The notes beneath the pieces were generated by a model. The model was not told the origin of the DNA and ran no database searches. It was given only the letters and a program-made list of their open reading frames with translations. The position numbers and the translations under genes were made by a program. This document shows positions 23,057 to 32,780 of a stretch of 64,000 bases of DNA, piece after piece; the stretch's first letter is position 1; the number at the start of each line of letters is the position of its first letter. This DNA is from Leptodontidium sp. MPI-SDFR-AT-0119 (Eukaryota > Ascomycota > Leotiomycetes > Helotiales > Leptodontidiaceae). The stretch is taken from the NCBI GenBank assembly GCA_020726505.1, contig JAHLEZ010000008.1:2542001-2606000 (forward strand), read 5' to 3'.

Positions 23057-25109
23057 TCATTCCGCATCCCAGTATGCCTGGCTGTTGACCGGTGATATCT
23101 GAAAATTCAACGCGAGATCTCGCAAATTTCCGTATGCCTGTTTCGCTGGTTCCAGATCAGACGACCAAGACTTAAGCGCCTTCGCAATATTTCTAAAAGC
23201 CAATAGAGAAGACCGATAGATATCCGCCTCTGGTCGTTTCAATGCAATCAAATGAACGATTGCAGCTGTCAAGAGTGCGTGAATAATCATAAAGTCGTTT
23301 GGAATTTCGTTGTGGTACTTTTGATATGCACTCAGCAGAGTTGATATTGTTGAGGCGGCTTTTAAGCATTGCTTGTTCGCGTAGTCAACACGGCTGCTTT
23401 CACTACTGGTGGAAGATCTGTGAAGGAGTATTAAGCCGCATTGGAAGTCCATGCTTCGATGAAGTCAGCAAATTGGAAAGTTTGCATATGCGAGAGGGAA
23501 GGACACCAACTGAAAGAAGATTAGAGTTGGGAATCTCGACTGGTTACCGACGATGTTTCGCAGACATGAGGGAAGAGTGGAGTGCCATGACATGTACTTT
23601 AAATGAGCATCGCGTGCATAGTGCTCTTGGTTAGTCGGCGAATCAAATGAGAATCTAAATTCCATGTTGTCAGCTGCATTGGATAATCAACTCCAGGGAA
23701 ATGCAACGCACATTTGACTAAGAATGACGTCTTGCAAAACCGCAAAGTCAATGTGAAAGGCTCTAATCAATTCTGAAGATATCTCTGTTTCCTGAGTGTC
23801 AGAGGTCTTGACCAGGAATTTCTGAGAGAGTGGGATCGTAGATATGTCTCTTGCAAACAGGATTGTTGCTTGACCATTTAATATTGCCAACCGCCTGACC
23901 AAATTAGAGATATCTTGATGTAATGAGAGATACGGAGCACATACAAGTCCAAAAATCGACATGACCACCATATAGTCCGGCGTTGTTCAATCTCTTCTTC
24001 GGCCAACTGAATCGTTGAAGGATCGGATTCAATATGCAAACCCCGCTTCTTCGCCATGGCACATGCTACGCCTATAACACGTCAAAATCGATATGATCTA
24101 ACAGAATTGTGGGCTTGTACTCACTTATGTACGTCGCTGCAGTCACACAGTTCTCAGACATGACTGCGTAGTACGCCAGAAGGACGAATGATTCCACGAG
24201 CAGTGTGCTGCAGTGGCTCAATTCTAGGCCACAGAGCAGTCTACATTGTTGATAATAGGCACTAAAATGTACTGGACTTTCCTCGCTGTTCAGAAGCATT
24301 CCTTCTGGAGAAGAGTGTGTGCGAAGCAGACCCCCCACAGCTGCCGCTGCCAGTCGGAAAAGGGAGACAGAGCGCTGCCCGTCTGTGATTTGATTCCTTA
24401 GACCTACAACCTCAATGCAGGATGGCTTCTGTTCGTTCAAAAATACCATCGTTTCGTCGTAATAAGACGGCAGTTTATGGATGTTGAAATAAACCTGGGG
24501 GTCTGCATCCGTGTGCCCCGAGGAACCCTTAATCTTAGCTGACGTCGGGACGAGGTGAATGAAATCTTTGTTGCTCGTTGGCCCATAATAAAGCAGTTCC
24601 TCTGTGCCCACGACTTTCTTCAGTGTGATTTTGGCGGATACAGTTTCTGAAGAGCCATCTTGAACTCCATGGGAGGGTCCTTAATGAAGATTTAGCAGTT
24701 GTTATCTTGGAACAATGGTGGATGGGACCTAGACTCTACTCCAAGTTTGGAATCACATACCCAATTCATTCACCGAGTGCTGCTTCCCAAGCTCCTCGGT
24801 TAGGGATCTGACTTTTTCTTCTAGATCTTCCACTCTATCTCGCAGGGCAGAAACATAAGCAGCTCCATGTTTCGTCTTCCGCCCATCTTGGTCCCTGTAC
24901 ACACATACCCTACTCAAAGCAGTACACCTCGAGCACTGAATCTCATTTTAGTCAATGATCAAAGAAAAAGCCCGTAAGTTCCGGGAAATGAATCTTACGT
25001 TTGGCCTTATCCCATCACATTTACGTCGTTGTTTGTGACAATCTTGACATGCTGATAGAGTCCGAGAAGTGGGGTGGTTGGTAACATTACGGGGCGTGAT
25101 TGTATTCAT
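23057..25109 (-). CDS. Zn2Cys6 fungal transcription factor
   Basis: The best model has seven exons (25109-24999, 24935-24761, 24679-24125, 24071-23945, 23894-23712, 23654-23505, 23453-23057), 565 residues. The zinc cluster is canonical: Cys21-x2-Cys24-x6-Cys31-x6-Cys38-x2-Cys41-x6-Cys48 (CQDCHKQRRKC, CDGIRPN). A coiled dimerisation helix follows (LRDRVEDLEEKVRSLTEEL), then the fungal_trans middle homology region (EEEIEQRRTIWWSCRFLDL, FARDISTIPLSQKF, DFQCGLILLHR). Intron 1 ends at CAG, 6 bases after an alternative AG. The last intron (23504-23454, donor GTCCTT) is weak and chosen because it joins FFQLV to MDFQCG in frame with family spacing. It probably regulates the adjacent nitrilase and transporter, by position only. 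Confidence 0.85.
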
Positions 25110-26004
25110 GTCGTAGGAAAGAATCGTCTTGAGCACAGTTTGAACGAATACCTTCTTTAATATGTGCTTGTTGTATACATACTCGAATCCAAGCAATCGC
25201 CTAGGGCTGGTGATTACACTCGTCCCACTGATTGGCCAAATCACTGGATCGTATCGTTCAGGGGTTCAACAGCTTGGCTGGTGGATTTGCTCTTTGGTAT
25301 TAGTCAGCCCCAAACATCAACAATGGAGTAACTCGAGAGACAGCGGAGTGCTCGGGCGAAATCGTCTTGTAATTCTCATGAAAATGCGAATCCGAAGAGA
25401 ATCAGCCCGACCAGCCTCTAGATCCCCAGTAGGGGCAACATGACGCTGCCTTTCTAGTTTCCATGGTGCAAGGTTGCCTCATGAGTCAACTAAAGTAGGG
25501 AGGGGAAGTAAAGGCCTATCGTTCTTTCCTCCAAGATCCTTTGCCCTATTCCTGAGCCTCAAGTAAGTCATTTGACTTCCCAAGTCGATGATCTTCATCA
25601 CACCGCAAGAAGGGCGGGAAATGGCTTGCTTTCTGTTTAGCCTCATGTTTCCTTTGGTTCTCCTCATCGTTGCATCAAATCCTTCCCGTGTTACAGAGGA
25701 TACTTGTCGATAACATTTTAGTGTCCAGTCATTTCGCACTCATGGCAATTTAGGCTTTCTTCGGGTGCCTCGTGGCTTCTTCACAAGTATTCCATTCGTC
25801 TCGCTTGTAGGACTTCTCGTCCCTCGGGCGTAGGGCGTTGGATTGGGCAGCAAGGAGTACAACAGCCTCGCACACTCGTTCTAAGAACATAAAGAAGTCA
25901 CTCCTGCTGGTTTAGGTCTCATCTGCATTTTGTCGCCTAGCAATTCTATTCAAACCCTTCCCTCCCCGAACCGGTAACTGGAAGCTGGTACCGCTCTGTC
26001 AGCC
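25110..26004. other. gene-free stretch, divergent promoters
   Basis: It lies between the divergent Zn2Cys6 and C2H2 genes. A possible minus-strand coding exon at 25740-25880 is given as a finding. No other recognisable content. Confidence 0.5.
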
Positions 26005-27776
26005 ATGGATCAAGAGGCCTTGCAGTCAGTGTGAGACGTCAATCAAGTTGGAACCCCGTTGCTAATCATTACGCTGGACAGACCTGAGACTAGCATGGGA
26101 TCTTCTGGAGAGACCGGCTTCTCGAGTGGCATCCGGAACGAGTAAGTGACTCCAGGACACGTTACGTTAAATCATACTGCTGGTCTGGAGCTGTTGATAT
26201 TCGCATCTCCGGCTATTTTCAATAATTTCCTACGAATGTCGCACCCAGACGAACTTGCCGTTGAAGCCATAACCTTGGAAAGAAGACTGCTTGCAAGGGA
26301 GGAAAATCGATATTCGAACATACCGTGGCCAGAACCTCCTTTGTCATCACTCATTTGCACCAGAACCGAGTATTCGGACTTATTAGGCGAGTATCGCCGC
26401 GCGGGGTCAGTTCCAAAATCCCCAAAGAAACGTTGGTCCAAATCCACAGGATTGGTAGTTCAAGTATGTACCTTTTTTTGGTGACCCTAGGCTCCGTTTA
26501 GCAACAAATTGGCAACAAATTTGGTATTGGTTTTTAATTCCACCATGGAATTCCACTTTGGAGAAAGTGCCGTGATTGGATAGGTCCCTAAGAATTTAGA
26601 AGTCTCACCGATTTTGGAGTCAGGTTGGAAACCAGGGATATGGAGATATGGCCTCGCCAAAAGCCTTTCATTACGCACTCGGTATGGTTACTTCTTAGGT
26701 GCTGAATACTAACGAGTACGGTCGTCTAGTAAGTTTGCTTGGGCACTGAAAGACAGGCCCGAAGGTAAGCAGCAATTCCCTCTACGAAGCACACTAATGA
26801 CCCACAAACTTGGCAATCTCAAGACTTGACATCTTTTGGCTTCGACTTTGTGCCAATATTGTTGGGCGGAAACCCCGATCCCCTCGGGGTTGGTCTTCAA
26901 ACTTCCTGGAGCGACAGCCAAGCAAACATCGAACTCAACGGTGATCCTTGGGCCTTCCTTCGAACAAGCGACGGTCCACAACACCCCGCTGATAATTGGT
27001 AACAACATTTCTTGGACCCCTCAAGAACCTCACCTACCGGCCAAAAGCAGCGCATTTCTGGAGTCTTTGTGGGAATGAACGACCAAAGCGACCGAAACTG
27101 ACGAACGGCAGGATGGAGCAGACCCCTGCGACCAATGTATCACAATCGGCCTACGACATTGCCTCACGGCCACCTAGAACTTGCCAATGGGCTGGCTGTC
27201 CCGAAAAACGAGTCTTCAATCAAGAATCGGCATTCCGGTAAGTCTACTTTCCACAGCACTCGATACAAAATACTGAGCCATCCTTAAAGAAGACACATGA
27301 ACAAACATGAAAGACCCTACAAGTGCCCGACAACCAACTGCAAAGCAAAAGACTTCACCAACTCCGGCGATCTGAAGAGACATCAAAGAACGGTCCACAG
27401 CAAGGGCCTGTTCTTCTGTCCGGTTTCTTCCTGTAAGCGCCATGCGAAGGGGTTTGGAAGGAAGGACAATAGGGAGGAACATGTGAAGCGAGTGCATTCC
27501 CCCGATGCCTCGATGACTTTGAATTCACCAGGAGAGAAAGAAATGGAGTTCAATGGAGTTGAAAATGATGTCGGAGGAGTATGTTCGCCCGTCAGCGCCG
27601 GCAATATTCCAGATGTAGAGTTGCCGTTGAGAAGTCCTTCTTTTGCGAATAGCAAAGTTTCCTTGGCAACGAAGCTGCAAGAACTCAAGGATGCGAAAGA
27701 AATGGCCATTGCTGAAGTGGCTGCCAAGTTTGACAAGGACATCGATGCTGTGGAGCGAGTGTTGTCTTTGCCTTAG
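26005..27776 (+). CDS. C2H2 zinc-finger protein with an unrecognised N-terminal region
   Basis: The secure part is six exons: up to 26463, then 26584-26681, 26730-26764, 26824-26998, 27112-27237 and 27290-27776, all phase-consistent with good branch sites. Three C2H2 fingers stand near the C-terminal half (CQWAGCPEKRVF...HMNKH; CPTTNCKAKDFTNSGDLKRH; CPVSSCKRHAKGFGRKD), followed by a linker and a C-terminal helix (LATKLQELKDAKEMAIAEVA). The N-terminal ~230 residues contain WPEPPLSSLICTRTEYSDLL, KPGIWRYGLAKSLSL, DRPEDLTSFGFDFVPILLGG and GDPWAFLRTSD, which I do not recognise. Two upstream mini-exons (26005-26030 and 26082-26141) are well bordered but cannot be joined in frame without choosing a distant acceptor near 26279. 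ATG 26236 is a fallback start giving 382 residues. Likely a DNA-binding regulator. Confidence 0.7.
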
Positions 27777-28568
27777 GATCTTGATTTTATTCTCTCATCT
27801 TTAACTTCTTATGGCTATACCAAGACGGAGCAATATCAAAAAAATATGGTATTTAAGATCTGTGAAATAGATGGTGTTGATCGCTTAGTACACAGGATAT
27901 AGTAGTCTTGAGCGTGCCAGTGCCCAGAAGAGTTGCGTAACCTTAGAGTGAGATGATACTAACGGTCTTACAGCAGAATTTGATTTGACTGACTTGGCTT
28001 ACATCAGGGTACTTTATCAAAAGCTTCAATTTGCTTTCGAGTCATCAATTATGATTCAACCTCGCAGAACTAGTCTGGATTACGTGTGAACCTACAAGTA
28101 GCCGCTTGGCAGCAAGCTTGTCTACACGACTCTTGACGACGATAGCTTGAAATAGAAAGGCATTTTAGATATTGAGATGTATGTGCAAATGATGCTGAAG
28201 GTGCTCACGGCTAATGCGGACATGTCGGAAAATCAATAAGAGAAGAACTCTTAGTCTCCTGGAATGGATGTGGGAGGCATCGCAGAACGAAAATGACAAT
28301 CCAATTGAATAGCGAGATGACTACATCCCTACCCAAGACACTTAGGTTATCTGCCAACTAAATCCCACTGGTAAAGAATCGGAACAACTTCAATCACAAC
28401 CGCAATGAGAAAAACGGATATGCAAGATCATAAATTCCAAGCCTTTCGTCTCGTCCCCATGACCTATTAAGCCCAACCCGACACTCTCTTTATCAAGACA
28501 GAAAAGCCATCTGTCCAGGGTATAATATCAATCCAGCGCCGTAATCAGAAAGGGTGCTTGTTGTGCGT
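27777..28568. other. convergent 3' regions
   Basis: About 0.8 kb lies between the C2H2 gene stop and the CYSTM gene stop. It is moderately AT-rich with no ORF of note and no RNA gene seen. Confidence 0.55.
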
Positions 28569-28881
28569 TTAGCAACAGCATTCGAGACACTCGAAGCAGG
28601 CGAGGCCGGCACACCTAAATGAGACAAGCAGTCAGCATGCAGCCACGATCACAAGGGGAGCGCAGATGACTTACATCCCGCAGCAGAGGCCACCTCCACC
28701 TCCGCCCCTCATGCTCATAGGTTCAGCTGTCATTTGCTCTGTGGGACGCTGCGATTTCTGTTAGTTATGAATATTGTACGTTGAGAAGTTGAGGACATAC
28801 AGGTTGTTCGGCGTTGACTTGCGCGGTTGTTGGGAGCTCCATTTGCTGGGCTTGAGGCTGTTGAGTTTCTTGGGAAGGCAT
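28569..28881 (-). CDS. CYSTM-type cysteine-rich tail-anchored stress peptide
   Basis: Three small exons (28881-28801, 28757-28675, 28614-28569) encode 69 residues. The N-terminus is rich in Gln, Pro and Glu (SQETQQPQAQQ). A glycine run (RGGGGGG) leads into a C-terminal tail CCGMCAGLACFECLECCC, the signature of the CYSTM family, short tail-anchored proteins of plants and fungi linked to stress tolerance at the plasma membrane. Intron 1 shows CTAACAG with another AG 9 bases on, so three residues (Lys-Ser-Gln) may be absent. The gene is too split for simple ORF finding; the frame closes exactly after the Cys-rich tail. Confidence 0.85.
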
Positions 28882-30003
28882 TTTGGGTGTTGTGAGGCTG
28901 AGGATACAAGTATCGAGAATCGAGATGTGGTTTGACGGGAAGAGGTATCGAGGCTGGAGCTACGTGGAGTATATGAACTGATGATGGAGAAAAGAGAGAA
29001 GTAAGCACAGGACGGGGCGATCCTCAGGGTTTTAAACTCGAGCGTCCCCCCCGGTCAGCCCTGCCATTTCCATTGTCGTATTACAGCTGTGCGGAAATAC
29101 GACATGCACAGCAAAGTAGGTTCAGCTTCGCCCAATCCGACGCGTGGTCAGCTTCGAAGCGTCCACGGCAGCTCCTTGTCTCACCCATGCCGATTCCAGA
29201 TGGGTTGGGATTTAGGGCCGGCATGGCCTTTCCGCACAAGTGTGTACCTCCGTACGAGATGCGAGGTGGAAACTTACATAATCTATTTGCGTGATAGATT
29301 GCGGGCGTAAGGTTCACCCTGGTGCTTGTACAGTGCTGCGAGTGCCCGGATGGGAGTGGATGGTTGGTCCACTCGTAAGGCTGTGTTAATGGAGAGGGTT
29401 GTGGCTTGGCTGAAGGATTATGGCTCAGCCTTCATGCTTGTTTTGAACTAAGACTTCGTTTCAGGCTTGGCGATCTAATCTCAAAGTAGTGATCTTCGGA
29501 TAGCTTGTGTGTTCTTGGGGATAGTGCACGAAGTCGAAGCGCATCTGATTTTGATCTTTGTCTGAGTAAGTGTTGATCATACCTAAGTGGTGAGTAATAA
29601 CTAAATCGAAGCGAACTTTGGAGACTTCTACTAAAAACAAATCTCGAATGGCCAGCCTCAGGGGACGCTGCTCGGGGTAGCCTCGGAAAGAGAAACGAAA
29701 ACAATTAATATGTGACTTCGTGTATTTTGGGTCCAAGGGGTAGAGGACTGAGTCGAGGTGGCCCCCTAACGGCATGACGGCACTGACAGGGACTCTAAAT
29801 CGAGGGGTCGAAAATGGGTTGCGATCAATCCACTTGGATGAAAAGCTTGGACGAGAAGCTAAATAAGTAAACGGCGATTCCGAGATAGCCCTCAACGAAG
29901 GTCAGCGTACTATCAAGAATAGCTCACGGCCGACATAACCCGAGAACAAAGTGAGGAGTCAAAGAAGAATTTCATCGCCGCTGCAGATATCTATACTATC
30001 CCT
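28882..30003. other. gene-free stretch
   Basis: This is the promoter side of the CYSTM gene and the 3' flank of RPA49, both on the minus strand. Overlapping short ORFs at 29073-29895 have no recognisable content. Confidence 0.55.
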
Positions 30004-31455
30004 CTACTTCCTTCGTCCAGAGGAGACTTTGGGGAACTCCAAAGGCAACTTCAGCTTCGCAATCTTCCGTTGAGCAGCCGCTGCCTTCTCCAATCCCAAT
30101 CTTTTCCTCTCCACTTCTCCCAGAGCACCAATCTTCGCTCCAATCTCCATAAAGAACTGTGACATCTGCTTGGTGTCTAACTTCAAATCTCCCTGCAGAT
30201 CAAAGATGTTGACTTCATAGTTGTCGACTATACAAGCCAATGCACACAGATGCGTTCTAATCAAGTTCACACCAAAGTTCGTAATCATGCCACCCTCAGT
30301 AAACTTCCGCTTGATGCTCTCCAAGACGTTCTCCGGTATGTCGTCTAGGAGTTTCTTCAATTCGTCTCTTTTTGGCAAAGTCCTGATTCCTCTCGACATC
30401 CGACAGGAGTCCAGGACTTGTATTAGGAGAAACATGTAGCGGAGGATCTTTAGCTTCTCGACGCTAGATGCAGCATTCTGAAGTCGATGTGCCACATACG
30501 CAGAGCTGAGCTGAACACTCTTGTTCGCCTTTGCGGCGTCTTGCCAAACCTTGATAGGGAGTGCTTTCATAATATCTTTGCCAATCAGATCCTCAGTAGT
30601 ATAGACCTCTTGAATATGCTTAGCATCCCTATTGGCTTTCGGTCTTGGTTTTGCGTCTTCAACTCTCTGTGCCAATTCATCTTTCGTAGCCATGCCTTTG
30701 GTGGTCTCCGACATGTTCGAGAGGATAGCTGCTGTAGCAGCATCGAATTTTGCGGGCTTGTCTTTGTTTCTGGCAGACTTCTCGGGGGAGATGGCGTTCT
30801 CGGTGACGGAAGCAATGGCTTTGCGTGCTTTCTTAGTACCAAATGTTTGACCAAGAATGTTACGACGCTCTCGCATGTCCTGTAGGCATTGTTAGCAATC
30901 TTCCTGGGTTACTCTCAATACTTTGAACTTACTCTAGAAAGCTCATCCTCTGCAACAGCTTGCTGGGCTCTCACACTGCCCCGGACAACCATCTTCCTGG
31001 CTTCCATGATCTCCATCTTGCCTGTCTCTGGATCGTAGACTCCGACATAATGCTTCAATAGTGAATCCGCACCGCCCGCCTCTTCTTCCTGTGCTGTGTA
31101 GTCGAGTTTTGGGTGATCCGAGGAGTGCAAAATCAGTTCCTTGTTTGCGATACTACCAGACTTTGAGGGTACGTTTCTGCGGACTTTCGTGTATGGATTC
31201 AAGTGGATTGAAGTCGGAAAAGCCAGGCCAGGTGTAGAAGCTATGCATGTAAGCCATTGAATAGTATAATATGCACAGCCAGATTCTAGTTCTGGCTTCG
31301 AGAGCGCGCGTACCTATAACTGGTGCCCAGCTGCCTGCATCAGAAACCGAGACTCTGATCTGCTTATCATCCTCGATTGCGACCCTTTTGCTTGGTTTCG
31401 AGGCCCCATCCGTATTCCTCTTCCTCTTCTTGACCTTTTCCACCTTGTCTGACAT
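30004..31455 (-). CDS. RNA polymerase I subunit RPA49
   Basis: Three exons (31455-31314, 31240-30933, 30879-30004) encode 441 residues. RPA49 forms, with RPA34, the TFIIF-like heterodimer of RNA polymerase I and helps initiation and elongation on rDNA in the nucleolus. The N-terminal dimerisation part follows a basic Lys/Arg-rich tip (KVKKRKR) and contains LAFPTSIHLNPYTK, YVGVYDPETGKMEIMEARKM and RRNILGQTFGTKKARKAI. The C-terminal tandem winged-helix part has VYTTEDLIGKDIMKALPIKVW, LRYMFLLIQVLDS and NLIRTHLCALACIVDNYEV. It ends with a basic tail. Length is close to the yeast protein. Junctions are phase-consistent. Confidence 0.93.
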
Positions 31456-32219
31456 GATCCCGGACGTTGGGTGTGCAATTGGAGAGTTGTGGAAATTTGC
31501 TTGTCAAACCAAAATTTCTCAATTGTCGGAGAACAAAAATATTCGCCGATTTTTATCAGCCTTGTCATTCAGGCGACAACGCGGGGAAGCTCTTGATGGC
31601 AACTTGAACACCACCGCAAATTGAACAGGAATAGAGGACAGGAATGGATACAGAAGGGCATGGAGTTAAGAGCTGTTGCTCCGAGATAAGAGCTTGAAAG
31701 TAATTTGTAGAGGTGCTTAGGTTGATGGAGGTTCTGTACTGGACCTTCTCTACGGCCTGCCAGATATTGGGGCAAGTTCCATGACATCAAATGGTTTAAT
31801 AGCATCACAAGAGCAATTCAGGTCACATCACATTATGGCAAGGCATATTCGAAGGCAAACTTCTTTTCTTGTTCTGTTCTGCGATTGAAGTCGACGGTAT
31901 CAAGCATCTGCGGCAGCTATCCTTCCATCGCTCCCTGGTTCATAAACCCTCAATTGACAATCCGACGAAGTTGTTGACCAGTCCTGCTTCCTAGCAAATC
32001 AGTCCACCAAAAGCCAAAGAGTACGCGTCATCAAGCTGCTCTATCCTTGAACATCCCAGCTGCCATTGTACCGAGTGGTAGTCCCAAACTGTGCTTGTGA
32101 TCTGGAGTGTTGGAAAAGGCGTAGAAGTTGATGCGGGGGATGGCGTAAACGAGGAGGTTAGGTTGTCATGGTGTTCGTTCGAGAGGTAAGGTGACTGAGA
32201 TCGGGATGTTGTGAGTTGT
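31456..32219. other. gene-free stretch
   Basis: Between RPA49's start and the stop of eL41, both minus-strand. It holds the RPA49 promoter and the eL41 3' region. No other gene seen. Confidence 0.6.
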
Positions 32220-32408
32220 TTACTTGCTGCGAGGGGAGTTAGCATTTGCTTCATTGCTTCGTTCTGACAGGAGAAATGCTTCAACTTACGATCTCGCGCG
32301 CGTCTTGCGGCGCTTTCTCTTGAGTCTCCGAACTCTCTTTTTTCTCCACTTGGCTCTCACTGGGTAATGATTAGCAGATATCAAGATGTTGTGGGAGGGT
32401 GGCATACT
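32220..32408 (-). CDS. ribosomal protein eL41 (RPL41), start codon split by an intron
   Basis: The 25-residue peptide begins MRAKWRKKRVRRL, continues basic and ends ARSK, almost identical to eL41 across eukaryotes; it sits at the interface of the ribosomal subunits. The gene is 32408 (A of the start codon), 32359-32290 and 32226-32220. Intron 1 (32407-32360: GTATGC, branch CTAAT, acceptor CCCAG) separates the A from the TG of the start codon. Intron 2 (32289-32227: GTAAGT, branch GCTAAC, acceptor GCAG) precedes the last Lys codon and stop. The total of 78 coding bases is exact. It shares a divergent promoter with the FHA-kinase gene. It cannot be found by ORF scanning because it is so short and split. 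Confidence 0.93.
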
Positions 32409-32780
32409 TTTCAATACGAGTTGATGTGATGAAGCTGGTTGAAGAAATTGAGCTCAGCTTCTTGCGCAAGTAATGTGCAGAGTGCCAGGGCGCTAGGCTA
32501 AGCGAAGAGCTAGTCTCAGAATGTACTAGAAGACAGGACTTAGGGCTTGTCACGTGGATGGGAGCCAAATGGAGACAGATCTTGGCGATGCTGTCTTGGC
32601 AGTGACCCAGGTTCAACTTCAACATCAACATCAACATCTCAATGTCCTAAAACTATTTCAAGACATTGAATTTCAATCAAGTTCACGGATGTGCAATATC
32701 CACTGGATATATGTTCCAATTGCTATACTACTCCCAACTTCAACTGACACTCCCCTTACTAACTCATCGCTTCTATCAAC
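32409..32780. promoter_or_regulatory. divergent promoter, eL41 / FHA-kinase
   Basis: The 372 bases between the two starts must serve a very highly expressed ribosomal protein gene and a low-expression checkpoint or meiotic kinase. A CAACTTCAACATCAACATCAACATC microrepeat-like stretch lies around 32609-32637. No factor site was assigned. Confidence 0.45.

Noticed and set aside
23465..23665. Independent small ORF within the Zn2Cys6 gene
   Set aside because: It is one exon of the transcription factor read past its donor site. Its conserved HSTLPSCLR segment belongs to the fungal_trans region.
29073..29895. Cluster of short ORFs between the CYSTM and RPA49 genes
   Set aside because: They overlap on both strands, have no family features, and no exon chain with good phases could be built.
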